Assembly: GCA_020536535.1 (NCBI GenBank)
Contig: JAHLWZ010000076.1
Location: 9,485-73,484 of the forward strand
DNA length: 64,000 nt
DNA from: Pelomyxa schiedti
Taxonomy: Eukaryota; Evosea; Pelobiontida; Pelomyxidae
Reading direction: 5' to 3'
Below, in pieces: positions 23,053 to 35,430 of the stretch. A program made the position numbers and the translations under genes. Within the stretch, counting starts at the first letter, position 1. Each line of letters begins with the position of its first letter. The notes beneath the pieces are model-generated. The model searched no databases and was not told where the DNA came from. It saw nothing but the letters and a program-made list of their open reading frames with translations.

Positions 23053-24750
23053 TTACTCAGTGGGTTCCAAAAATTCTGGTGCCTCGTTGTCAGAATCAGC
23101 TTCCTCAGTTGACTTGGACCGGCCAGAGGAATTCTCATCGGGAATGCAGTGTGTTACTGATTGCATGTCAAGGGTGTCACTCTTTGTTTCTGAATCAACG
23201 TCGTTAAGTTGTTCAGTTTGCTGTTTGAGTGGTGGAGAAGCCGTAGGTGTCACGGCAACGGGGCTGTGGTCCCCACTGTGCTTGCTTGCGTGGCCGCCGT
23301 TCATCGAACAGCATAGATTATCCGGTGATGGTGTCTTTGGAGGGTGGAGCTGTGGGTAATGTGCCACCAACTCTTCCGCTTGGAGGTGCTGATGCTGGTC
23401 GGATGATGCGGGCTGCTGCGTGTGCAACGAATTCATATTGAGTTGCAGTGGTGGGGATGGAGCTGTTGGGGGAGGCGAGAGGCACATCAAAAGCTGCGGC
23501 TGCTGAGGTTGTGTTAATATTCCATGCGGTGAATGCGGAGATAACAACTGCTTCTGTTGTGATGGCTGCTGCGATTGTATTTGTTGTTGTTGCTGGGCTA
23601 TCTGCAAGTGCTGCATAGAAGAATTTGCAAAGAATACACCGGCTTCGTCGTCCAGTCCCCCAGAACTTACAGTGGCAGCCTGCTGACTCTGCTGAATCTG
23701 CTGCTGGGCATGCAAGTGCATCAATTGCTGCTGAAGGGCTATCATTTGCTGGTGCTGTTGCTGCTCCTGCTTGTGGTGGTATTGCTGTTGCTGCTCCTGT
23801 TTTTGTTGCTGCTGCTGCGAGTGACCTTGTGCGTGATGGTTGTTGGCGTTGGTATTGTTAATACCAATACTACTGCTACTGCTTCCATTGCTAACGATTA
23901 TATTACTGTTGTTACCTCCGTTGCTGGTGCTGCTGATGCTGTTGTTAGAGACGGGAGATAGTAACACATCACGGGCGGCGCAATTGAGCCTCGCAAGCTG
24001 GCCAAAGTCTGTGGTCACGAGGCTAATTTTGGCAACGAACTCAGAAAGGAGCGACCTAAGCACCCGGTTTTCTTCCCTAAGCGAGGCCACCTCCGCCCGC
24101 AAAATCCCACAATCCGGGTCTACAACTCCGCCTCCCATTCCCGTCCCTGTTCCTGTTCCTGTTCCCGCTCCCGCTCCCGCTCCGCTCGAGGTCGCGCACC
24201 CGCAACCGGACCCCGGCGGCATCGCCGAGGAAACGCCGGAGCCCAGCGGGGCGTTGCCGAGGCCGCCGCTTCCCACAATCGAGGATGGCTGCTGTTGGTG
24301 GATGTTGTTGCTGGCCAGGGCGTGGCTGCCGTTGCCTTGTTGTTGCTGTTGCTGTTGCGGTTGTTGTAGGGGCGGGGACAGACTTATGGGAGGATGGAAG
24401 ACGATGTTCGATGTTGAGGTAGCAGTTGCGTAGTTTACCGGGCCGTTGGGGTTCAACGCCAATGGGGGCACTAATGGTGGTGGGTGCTTGGTGGGCTGTT
24501 GGTATTGCTGTTGTGGTGGTGGTTGTTGTTGTTGCTGGTGGGATGAAGGCGGGGAGCCGACGATGGTGGGGTGCTGCTGTAGTTGTTGTTGTTGCTGGAG
24601 TTGCAGCTGTTGCTGTTGCAAATGAGCCTGGAAGTGCTGCAGGTGTTGCTGAAATGTATTGTCCATCATTGGTGGTATTTCGGCGTTTTTATTTTTGTTT
24701 CGGCTTTTGTTTTTGGCTCCGGGGGTGCATTTGTTTTGACCTTGGGGCAT
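23053..24750 (-). CDS. Gln-rich coiled-coil protein, possible transcription co-regulator
   Basis: A single uninterrupted 565-residue reading frame from ATG 24750 to TAG 23053. It starts with a basic Lys/Asn patch (residues about 7-22: KCTPGAKNKSRNKNKN), then long Gln, Pro and Ser/Asn runs. The only ordered-looking segment (residues about 210-260) reads CGILRAEVASLREENRVLRS followed by LLSEFVAKISLVTTDFGQLA, a leucine-zipper-like coiled coil with no adjacent bZIP basic region. The C-terminal 60 residues are acidic. Such composition is common in nuclear co-activators and is only suggestive. The reverse strand of the CAG/CAA-rich region looks open as poly-Leu/Val but is an artefact. The stop is 97 bp from the convergent AIG1-like gene. 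No family was recognised. Confidence 0.6.
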   Translation of the reverse strand: MPQGQNKCTPGAKNKSRNKNKNAEIPPMMDNTFQQHLQHFQAHLQQQQLQLQQQQQLQQHPTIVGSPPSSHQQQQQPPPQQQYQQPTKHPPPLVPPLALNPNGPVNYATATSTSNIVFHPPISLSPPLQQPQQQQQQQGNGSHALASNNIHQQQPSSIVGSGGLGNAPLGSGVSSAMPPGSGCGCATSSGAGAGAGTGTGTGTGMGGGVVDPDCGILRAEVASLREENRVLRSLLSEFVAKISLVTTDFGQLARLNCAARDVLLSPVSNNSISSTSNGGNNSNIIVSNGSSSSSIGINNTNANNHHAQGHSQQQQQKQEQQQQYHHKQEQQQHQQMIALQQQLMHLHAQQQIQQSQQAATVSSGGLDDEAGVFFANSSMQHLQIAQQQQQIQSQQPSQQKQLLSPHSPHGILTQPQQPQLLMCLSPPPTAPSPPLQLNMNSLHTQQPASSDQHQHLQAEELVAHYPQLHPPKTPSPDNLCCSMNGGHASKHSGDHSPVAVTPTASPPLKQQTEQLNDVDSETKSDTLDMQSVTHCIPDENSSGRSKSTEEADSDNEAPEFLEPTE

Positions 24751-24830
24751 GCATTAGCTGATGTCCATTCGTAGAAGCAAAATAAAGTCTCTTTTGTTTC
24801 GCACCACAAAAGAATTTTAAGTTCTGTGCG

Positions 24831-27800
24831 TTAGAGCCCAGGCCACTTGGAAGCATTGAGGTCAAAGTGTCGTAGTGGGTTAGGTGTAGTGTAACGGCCA
24901 CGACCACGACCACGGCCTCGGCCGGGCCGGCCGGGTAGAGGAGGAGGAAGGTCCCAAGGTTCGGGAGTTGCCGGGGAGCACCAATCGACTTTAGGTGCCT
25001 GTTCGGTGGTCTCCTCTGGTACTGAGGACGGTTCTCGGGGCGCTGGGAGGTCCGGCTCCGGCTCGGCGGAGCTGCGGGCTGTTGTTGGAGGGGGAGGTCT
25101 GTGTACCCGTCCCCGTGCCGAGGCAAAACCACGAGTGGGAGCTCCTCTCATAGTACTGGGGCCGCCTCTCTCACCCCTTCCACCTCTCATTCCTCTGAAA
25201 CCTCTGAAGGAACCTCTTCTCGGAGTATCATTATTTCCCCTTCCTCTGCCGCCCCTGTGGCTCCCCTGCTCAGGGGGTGGTTCCTCTTCCAGCTCAGTCA
25301 ATTCCTCTGGCACAGTCTGCCTCTTGGTGAATTCTTTCACTGGGCTTTCGACGGCCCCTGCTGCACGTAGCATGGCTTCTACAGCAGAATTTTTCTCGGC
25401 AATAGAAATCCGTAGAGCGTTCCAGCCGTGATTATCTGTGCTGTTGATTTCCACGCGGGGATGTGCAAGTAGTGCGGCAATAATTGACTGTTGGTCCATG
25501 ACAGGGTCGTGGGTAGGTGTCTTATTGGTAGTAGCTGTTCCTTGATGTGGTTGTGTGGAGACATGCTTCTGTTTGTAGTTGGAGTGGTTTTTGCTCTCCC
25601 GGTAACGAGGGTTTGGCTGGTGCTTGAGGTTTTTGTTTTTTGAGGTTTTGGTATCTGGGCTCGGTGGAAGATTCGTTTCAACTGGTCCGATAATGTTTTT
25701 CGAGGCAATATGGAGTGCAGTTTGGCCTGCAGTGGTCTTGGAATCAGGTTCAATCTCGGGGTGTGCCAGCAATAATTTGACAATTGTGAGAAACCCTCTT
25801 TTCGCGTTGAGCTAAAGTATTTGTGAAAAAAAAATTATACCTTTTACAGGCAATATGAAGTGCTGTCCATTTACGGCTGTTGAGAGGTAGATTGACATCT
25901 ACACCTGATTCGATGGCTTTCTGTACAAGAAGTATGTCACCTCTATTGATGGCACTGCTGAACATGGATAACACAGCAGGATGGCTTGGTTTTTCATGCA
26001 CCACCGTATCAACAAATCTTTTGTTTCAGTTACGAGTCGATCAAAGGTTTTTTCCCCGTACACAGAAAGAGATCGGTAATTCTTTACTGCAAGTTGTAGA
26101 GTAGACTGTCCTTTTCTCTCCCCAACTGCCCTTGTAACAGTAGTCTTACTAGGGCACAGGGAAGCGGTTTTATGCAAAAATGCATCCCAATGTCTACCAC
26201 TACAATATTTGCCACTGAGTGTCAATTTAAGTATGGCATCGGTAATGATTTTGGCTACCGAAATATGGCCACTCGCTAGGGCAATGTGAAGAGCTGTTTT
26301 ATTGGTTTTGCTCTACTTCCGTGAGAAAAGTTGTAATGACAAATGAATACCTTGAGGAAAGGTGACACCGAGTGAGAAAGAAGTTTTTCCACGGCCGCAA
26401 TATGATTATGCCTGGCTGCCACCATCAATGCAGTCCACCTTAGCGAGATAAGAGGGAGTGAAGAGCAACAAATACGGTTGGATGAGGTACCCATTATTAT
26501 TTTGTGCGTCCATCTTAACTCCATAATTAAAGAGTATTTCGATAGAATCGCAGGAGTTGTGACGACTTGCCAGATGCAGAGGAGTTGCCTTAAAAAAAAA
26601 AAAAGCAGCACTGGTAAATTGGTACTCATATTGTTTATGCATACACCATATCTATCAGGAGCATTCGAATTAGCTCCTAATTTTAGAAGGCTAGTCACCC
26701 ATTCCGACTTATTCAATTTGCATGCAATGTGGAGAAGGGTCTAGGAACGTTGGATGGGTCTAACGATGAATAGGAAACAAACTCTCTTTCTGCATGAGGT
26801 CACTGAAGAAACAAGAAGAGGAAGGTTTTCTGGTGTTTTTTCCTCATGATCGGTATCTGAACTCCGGCAAGAAAACGACTCAAGTATTTCTCTGTTTTGT
26901 ATTACTGGTGTTGACCAAAACACTAAAGTAATCGTAGCATGCCTGAAATCTAACTTAGCTTTCCAGAGAGGATACCGTTTCTCTTTGGGAATTTCTTCAA
27001 TTTTTAGTATTCCAGGGGATTCCCTCAAAACTAAATATTTTCCAGATCCTTGCGTTTTATCATTTTTATTTTGACTTCTGAACTTACACGCATTAGAAAT
27101 ATCAATAAAGAGCTCCAATACCGTGGTTTTTGTTTAAAAAATCGGCGTTGTCTTACAAATACCTTTCTACGCCGGCCTCGTTTGTGAAAAACCTCTGAAT
27201 CACCAGCCTCAGTCACTGTCTTTAGATGGAAGGTGAGGCAAAGAATAAGATGCGGGGGTCTACATGATCCATTTTTGTTTTCAATCTGCGAATGCGCCCT
27301 TCTATCAGACGCACTTTGTTCAAGAAATGGGGGAAATCTGAAATAAAATACGTAACATCTTCATAAGTAATGCATGAATACAAGAGTGAAAGAAGTACCA
27401 AAATCTGGAGTTTCGCACTGAGTCTCAGAAGCATCAGTGTCATGACAGATTTCTTCTTGATTTTCGTTTGCCGGTTTGCCCGGAGGTTGCATTTTGGGGG
27501 GAAATTCCTCCCCTCTCTCCCTCGCCAAGTTCTTTGCTTCACAAAATTGTTTCCATTCTTCCACAGATGGGTGGGTTTGGGAGACAGTCGAATTGTTCTC
27601 TTGTACGTCCTCAATTTCTTCCTCATCCTCACAACTACTAATACATGTTGCAAACGGATCCCGGCGCTCTATTGGCGCAGGAGGTAGTGGAGACGGCTCC
27701 ATGGCCAAAGGAGACAACGCAGCACAAGAACAACGCTTTTCCCACTGGGAGAAGGCCATGTTTTGGCCAAGATTCAACACCTTATCTTCATACTGCCTAA

Positions 27801-28102
27801 TGAGCTGGGTTTTCGACCACACTAGGAATTTAAGCACTTTGTCTCTACCTTTGCAGTAATTAGTCACAACGACAGTCCCAAAGTGGGGGAAAAAAACCGC
27901 TCCACTCGTGGCGCAGGTACTTTCTTCTGTCACGAGCACACGCGCCCCGCTTTGGATCTGGTATTGACGTGCCGGGCTTCGGCCAAAACCACTCCTCCTC
28001 GCCAAGGTAACTACTACTTCGTCTGTTCTTCCTTCTCTTGTTCGCCTTTTTTACCTTGGGCGCGGTGTCCTCGTGGTAAGATCCAGTCCCCCAGCCGTCC
28101 AT
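24831..28102 (-). CDS. Ankyrin-repeat protein with orphan N-terminal region and Arg/Gly-rich tail
   Basis: One multi-exon gene read from ATG 28102 (MDGWGTGSYHEDTAPKVKK). The basic start contains the RRSSSYLGEEEWFWPKPG segment, then DKVLKFLVWSKTQLIRQYED and an acidic Ser-rich stretch. After short introns come a conserved-looking but unrecognised block, GKYLVLRESPGILKIEEIPK and LWKAKLDF (about 27060-26940), then ankyrin repeats: ATPLHLASRHNSCDSIEILF (about 26590), RWTALMVAARHNHIAAVEKL (about 26440-26370), SRKWTALHIACKR (about 25890-25850) and QTALHIASKNI (about 25720). The long last exon adds further repeat-like sequence and a tail with RGG/RGR clusters (SFRGFRGMRGGRGERGG; PGRGRGRGRGRYTT) ending HFDLNASKWPGL at 24831. 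RG-rich tails often bind RNA; that role is inference. Exon joins near 27240-27120 were chosen by frame and splice consensus. Confidence 0.65.
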
Positions 28103-28276
28103 GGACCCGCGTGGGCTTGAATAAATAATAAAAACTGAAAAAAAAAAACCGTTTGAACTCAGCTGTCAAACGTGTATCGGTAAAAAAGCACCATCACTTT
28201 GCCTTGTCATTCCTGGTGTCTAAATTTGGCCCGGGGCGATCATTCATTATTTTGTTGGAATTCGTTCGAATTGGAA
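28103..28276. promoter_or_regulatory. 174-bp head-to-head promoter interval
   Basis: Separates the start codons of the ankyrin/RG-rich gene (-) and NAA25 (+). It contains an A-run of 9 near 28140 but no recognisable core promoter element. Confidence 0.5.
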
Positions 28277-31200
28277 ATGTCAGGGGCAGCGGCTGCGGCG
28301 ATGGCTGCGAAACAGGCCGAGATGCGACGTTGTCGGCCGATATATGACGCGTTGGAAATCAAGAACTACAAACTGTCGCTCAAGCTGTGCAACGGGATCT
28401 TGAAGAAACACGCGGCCGCGTCGAGTGCCACGACTTCGCTAGATCTTGTCCGCACACTGAAAGCGCTTACTCTCGCGAGCATGGGATCTAGGGAGTCGCG
28501 AATCGAAGCGGAAGAGCTTCTCGCTGTTTTGCGCTCTGCGAATCCCCGGGATGAGGGTGTTCTCGTGGCCATGCTCGCTGCGCATAGGGCCTTAAATCGT
28601 GTTGACCTGATGACTGAGGTGTACCTTTCAATATGGCGTGCACAACCAACGAACGAGAAGGCGGGGCAGGATGCCTTTTGCGCTTACGTTCGTATAGATG
28701 CTTTTTCTGAGCAGCAATCGGTTCGTACTAAAAAAAAAAAAATCTTTCTCTGGTACTCTCTGACCTCTTGGAAGGTTGCATTGGATTTATTTCGGCAATT
28801 TGGTAATCCTATGTATTCAATGTGGCGTATAACGAGCACATTCCTACAGGTGTGTCACAAGTTGTAACTTTGTGGTTTTTCCCCTCCAAACACATAAACA
28901 TATGAAGAACGAGTTCCTTTTTTCGTATTAGTTTGATTTGATATTTGCAGCTGTAGGCCCGTTGTAGCAATCCTTCTCTCGCGCCTCTTGCTGAAGCTAT
29001 GTTGAAAAAATACATTGCTGAGGGGAAGCCTACTGGCATCAATGGTATCACAAAACTTCCATTAAACTTACAACCCTTCTGGAGCATACCAAGTTTTTCA
29101 CTCCTCAATAGAAATTGAACTACTCTTACAAATTTTGGAGTTCCAAAACAAACTACCTGAAATGGTTTCCGTCATTGTAGGGCCACATGGCCCTTTCTTT
29201 GACAAACCTTCCCCAGAGCATCACCTCAACAGAGAATGCGAGTTGCGAATGAAGTTGAAAGAGTGGGAGAAATGTCTTGCATTGTTCACAACTTTGTTAA
29301 AGGAATACCAAACGTGAGTAATTGACATATGGTATATTGTATTTACCTGTTTAGGTTTGATTGGTGGTACTTCACTGGTTATTTGGACTGTGTCATTAAT
29401 CTTTGTCAGTCCAATCAAGATCAACTCATTCCAATGCTCAACGAATTCCACACTCTACTCTTGCAGTGCCAAGAAAGAACCTCAAGCAACAGGGACACTA
29501 TCAAGTATTTTCCTCCGTGACTAATCTGTAATAACCAGTTTATTTAGCCGCGGTCCTTTCCTTGCGTCCTTGGAGCTTCACAAACGTGCTCTCAACTGCA
29601 GTGTTCCTACACCATTTACAGCTGAAACACTGCTGGGCTCCTTGGCTCAATACATCAAGCTATTTGGTACCAAGCCATCCTGTTTGCTGGACTTGAGGTT
29701 TTTCCCATAAATCAATGAAGATACTTACAACTTTTAGACCTTACTTACTTATGCTCTCGGAACTGCCGAGTCTTGACAAATCTAAGATTGAAAATCTAGT
29801 ATCTATTCCAGAGTCAGAGAATTTGGAGATAACAATGAGACTTTCTCTGTTACGCCACCAAATTAATCACCTTGTCGGCCTCCACAAGGTTACAATCTTT
29901 TATTCAAGGTGCTATCTCATATAGGCCACAGACATTATCATCTGCACAAGCAGGTCCTATTATAGACGAGCTCCTTACTATGTATAGGAGATATATTGTC
30001 GCTGTTCCTCCCAAGGACGCAATTTCTTCAGCAAACGAGTTAATCATTTTTGTGGCTTTCTTGCTTCAAGAATTGGCCTTCCGAGAAAGTATTTCAAAAT
30101 GCTCTCTTTCTGGCTAACCTGCGACAGATAAACTTGCGTACATTGTGGAAGCTATTATATTGCTTGAGTATGGCGTATCAATATCTTCACAAGATTTCAA
30201 TTTTCGCACAACGCTTATTAGCTTATACAAGTTGCTTGGTTTGTAATGTGAGCATAATCAATACAGACTAACCTCTAATTTCAGGTGCAATTGGACCAGC
30301 TGTTCAGCAGTTTTGTGACAAACACAGTGATGTGAAGAACATTCTGTACGAAACGCTTGGACATCTTGTTTTTGACAGTGTGGTCCAAGATGGATTTCAA
30401 GTCGAGGTGTCCAACTTGAGCTCACGTTTAATGGAAGTTCACCGAGACAATGACACCGCAGTAATGTATATTCTATCGTGAAGTTTCCAACATAATATTC
30501 AGATTCCCGATAACACAGCGTTGTCTTATAAGCAAGGAACCTGGTTTCAAGTAAAAAAAAACCGTCTCTTCTAGGCTTACCCTTTTCAGATTCCCGACTT
30601 CATTGACTTCAAGAACAAGATGAAGCGTTCGCATCTCAAAGCCGCCGTTCAGGTGTATTCCGTGTGGAGTAACGTTATAAAGGAGTTCTGCACCAAGCAC
30701 CCTCCACAAGTAAGTCTGTGCTATAGCTATCTTGGTAACCTCAGTGAAGGAAGCCTTCCCTAAACTTGTAAACGGACTCCGAACTTCGTTTTCCAATGCC
30801 CCAGACCATATCTATTCTACCACCCCTGAAGCCATCAATAGCCTCGAGTACTTAGCGGATAACACACCTCTCCTTTTTCCAATATGGGCACCAAATACTC
30901 AAATTGAAAGTAATGTCCCCAATTTTTGTCCCCTTCTCATGCCCTCTGCAGGTACTCCTTTAGGGTTTTCTGTTTTCTTTACTCCAAGTGACAAGCCTTT
31001 GCGGGTTATCTCAACTCGTCTGCATCGCATCGTGCTTCGCTGTTTACACTTATCTCTTTTGGTACAATAATGGTTGGATGGCTGTATTTTTACTTCTTTA
31101 TAGCAACCACCCAATGCAATGGAACTGAAAAGTTCCGTTGCAGAGCTACAAACAGTAGTAGCAGAGTTTTCAAACCACCAGGCCACACAAACTTCCACCT

Positions 31201-31947
31201 TCAATACCCTTTTCTTCCGCTTTATCGAGAGCATAGTTGGTGCCGTGACGCAAGCTCTATCTGAAATGCCCTGTGAAGAATCAGTCGCCTTGAAGCTTGT
31301 CCAACAACTCTCAGGTTCAATGTTGACCTATCCTCTCTTTCTCATCAATAAACAGATTTAGCTGCATTCATAAAGGCTCCATCCTCAGTTTGTCTTAACT
31401 CCTGAAAGTATTATCTAACAAACTTCGTAGATATTGGAACTGGGCAGCACGTTACCAGCCTTCATAGCATTTGCAAATGCGTGCATGATTTCTGAGTTGT
31501 TTATGCTGGCGGTTCCTTCCCCAAAGCGCAACCCAAAAAGAAAAACAGGCAGCACTCCACAAAATCCGGTTTGTCGTGCAATTTCCGTTGTCTTTGGCTT
31601 ATCCCCTTCAGTGGTTAACTGTCGTTCACACATTAGTACAAGCGGTGAAGAAGGAAGCACAGAAAGCCAATGCTCTCCTCACAAGTGCACAACAAACGCT
31701 ACTTGTTGGTACGCCACCAACTGGCCTACAGCCGGAACTTCTGGCTCTGTGGCAACCCACCTTGTTCCACAAGGTACCTCCAAAACACCGAAGTTGCGTA
31801 ACTCTAAACGCCCTCTGACAGGAAAAAGAAGACGCCGTGTCACAAAAGGTGTTGCTCTCATTGGTCGGCAGCTACCGAACATCGTGCACCTTCGCCGGAT
31901 CAATTTTGCACCATGCCGCCGATTTGGCCAGCACCGCCTTTGCCTAA
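28277..31947 (+). CDS. NAA25: NatB auxiliary subunit NAA25 (Mdm20)
   Basis: Ribosome-associated auxiliary subunit of the NatB N-terminal acetyltransferase, which with the catalytic NAA20 acetylates proteins starting Met-Asp/Glu/Asn/Gln. ATG 28277 begins MSGAAAAAMAAKQAEMRRCR and then PIYDALEIKNYKLSLKLCN, GILKKHAA and LVRTLKALTLASMG, matching the NAA25 N-terminal TPR-like repeats. Subsequent exons include LRMKLKEWEKCLALFTTLLK (29250-29310), FDWWYFTGYLDCVINL (about 29355), GPFLASLELHKRALNCSVPT (29550-29610), a helical block LYKLLGAIGPAVQQFCDKHS (from about 30220, across an intron), and QIPDFIDFKNKMKRSHLKAA (30590-30650), equivalent to the family's IPEFIAFRNRL region. The last exons give LVQAVKKEAQKANALLTSAQ and end LHHAADLASTAFA at TAA 31945-31947. 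At least a dozen introns of about 40-60 nt are implied. Identification is strong; some exon edges are approximate. Confidence 0.85.
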
Positions 31948-32509
31948 GAGCAACATTTTTCCAGTCCGTATCGTAAAATTGATGACCTTCAACGAACTTT
32001 AATTTGTCCGAGTTTCATTTCGTTTTGTTCAAAAGGAAAAAAAAAGCACCGAGTAATGGCTGGGTGCGGTTGTAAGTTTTGAGCATTGTCGCGGGCAAAG
32101 CACGCGACACATAGACACAGAGGCTTAAAATCGGCGATTTGTGACAACCGACGAACCGTTGGGGGTTTTGAAGGGCGATGGTTTGAGGCCTCACCACCGT
32201 TGTTGGTACTGACAGACGTTTTCCAAGAGAACAAAGCCACATACGAAACCCTGCAACAGGCACACCTAGTAGCAGGAAAAAACTGCCGCAAACCCACCCC
32301 GTTTGTGAAAACCTCTGATCAACCATCCACAATTTCACCATTCGCGAAGGCACGACGTGGTCAAATTGGTACTAGATCTGCAACTGCGGCGCAGCTATTT
32401 CTGTTGGTTTCCCGAACAAAAAGATCCAATAGACAACCGCCCCAAACAAAAAGGAAAGGAAAGGAAAAGAAAAGAAAAAAAAAAAAAAAAAAGAACCAAA
32501 GGGATACAC
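31948..32509. other. Long intergenic region before SKP1
   Basis: About 562 bp, one of the longest gaps here. A frame open on the plus strand from 32086 reads into the SKP1 start in another frame but has no recognised similarity and ends in a Lys-rich artefact of A-runs. An A-rich stretch (32455-32492) lies just before the SKP1 ATG. I see no supported gene. Confidence 0.45.
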
Positions 32510-33769
<1,260 letters not shown>

Positions 33770-35252
33770 ATGAAAGGAAGGACGGGGCGATTACATGTGT
33801 TGGGTATTGGCCTAGTGGGGTGGTTGTGGTGGGTTGCGTTAGTGTGCTCCGCCTCTGAATTCGCGCAGGCGGCTCCCACAATGCCACTGGAACAGCAGGA
33901 GCAGGGTGAGGAAGAAGTGGAGCCACGCCCCCCTCCGTTTAGAACTATGCTCAAGGACGCAATTGAGCGGGAGTATTTTGGGAGGAAGCGGGGTGGTGAT
34001 GGAGGAGCCGGGGTGATGCACCATAATGGGCGCGCGTTTGTGGAGCCTGAGTGCAGCTATCCAAAGTTTGAGAATAGAGTGGGAAGCTACCCCCTAATAA
34101 CTGGCGACACATTCAGGGCCATGGCCGATTTTGTGGTAGGAAGCTTCTTTTTTGGGATTCTTGAATTCCGCTTCTTTTTCCTCCACCTCATACAATTGTC
34201 TTACTTACACCTAGTACGACTTCACTTCATGCGAGAACGGGAAGTCCCCATTTCCAGGAGCAGTTTACTTCACCAAGGCAGAGTCTATTGAGAACTTTCT
34301 TTCACTTGACTCTAATCGGCCCCCGTATGGTTCTTTCTTGGAAACCCAGTGAGACTTACAGTAATAGCTATGTGGTTGTGACTCAAAACAGTGCTCAGGA
34401 TAACCCTACATCACCCAAAGCAGCCACGTTGCTTGACGATCCCAATCTGATTGCATGGTTTGCACAAAATGCCGTAAGTATCCGAGCCACAAAGAAGGGA
34501 ATACTTCTGATCACATTGTTCTGTAGATTTCTTCACATCCAAAGATGCACCCTCTCCCAGTGGGTTTGGCCAACAACTATTGGTCTCATGGGAATGTTGA
34601 CACTTTCGATGAGTTACTGGGGACATATGACCCATATGTAGGTTGACAAGGAAACAGCACAAAACAACTGAATGACTTCACTCACATCAATTCCAGCTCG
34701 CAAGTATAAGATGTATCTGAACCTTGGAGAAACTCACCCAAGTCGTGCCCCTCTGTTGCAGCAACTTAGTAAACGGAACTGGGTGCACACTTCAGGGAAA
34801 AAGAGTCACCGAGAGTACATGGAAGATTTGAAGAACTCTACATTTGTGTTTGTAAGGCCTCTACACTCTCCAAATACAAGAAAAAGTGATCACAAAAAAA
34901 AAAAAACTCCTTATTGGAAGCAATCAAATCACTAAGGAAGAAACTCCAGAGTCCCAGAGGAAGAGGATACGATACACTGAGAGTATGGGAGTCTCTGCTG
35001 ATGGGTGCTGTTCCAGTCATATTCACTGATGGGTGGCCTGAATCTATGCTGACACTTTTTGAAGACCTGCCGGTAGCAACCCTTCCATCCTCGACCCTCC
35101 GGGAACTGGAAAGGCACCTGGACCTGTGGTGGGAGCAGAATTCCGGAAGGGCTGATTGGAACATGAACAAGGTTTTTGCGGGATATTGGATTGATAGAAT
35201 CCTCAGTGCCTCTGCCCAAGCGGCCACTCACAACAACACAAGCAAACATTAG
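33770..35252 (+). CDS. Exostosin (GT47)-like glycosyltransferase, type II membrane protein
   Basis: ATG 33770 starts MKGRTGRLHVLGIGLVGWLW and continues WVALVCSASEFAQAA, a signal anchor or signal peptide, followed by a Glu/Pro-rich stem. Catalytic-domain exons read EPECSYPKFENRVGSYPLIT, YDFTSCENGKSPFPGAVYFT, ISSHPKMHPLPVGLANNYWS (34531-34590), KYKMYLNLGETHPSRAPLLQ (34702-34760), then, across a longer intron after the STFV segment (about 34855-34950), SPRGRGYDTLRVWESLLMGA with VPVIFTDGW (about 34955-35035). The HPKxxPLPVGL and SPRGxGxDTxRxWExLxxGxxPVI pattern is that of exostosin-like and related GT-B transferases. The stop is at 35250-35252. Sugar specificity is unknown; it could equally belong to another family with this C-terminal motif. 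It lies tail to tail with the next gene, 178 bp apart. Confidence 0.68.
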
Positions 35253-35430
35253 GGAACATCATCAACATCCAGGAGAGGACACTCTGACTTGGAGTCTAAC
35301 CAAATTCTCCACAAGGTTTCATGTAACCATAAAGAAAAGGAAACAGTTCACTTCTTTATCACCAACTGGGTAAATATTAATGTCATTGTCACTAGGTATT
35401 TTTACAGAGTTCCGCGCTCTACTTACAAAA

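Noticed and set aside
23575-24433. Long plus-strand frames rich in Leu/Val opposite the Gln-rich gene
   Set aside because: They are the reverse complement of CAG/CAA repeats and have no protein-like composition.
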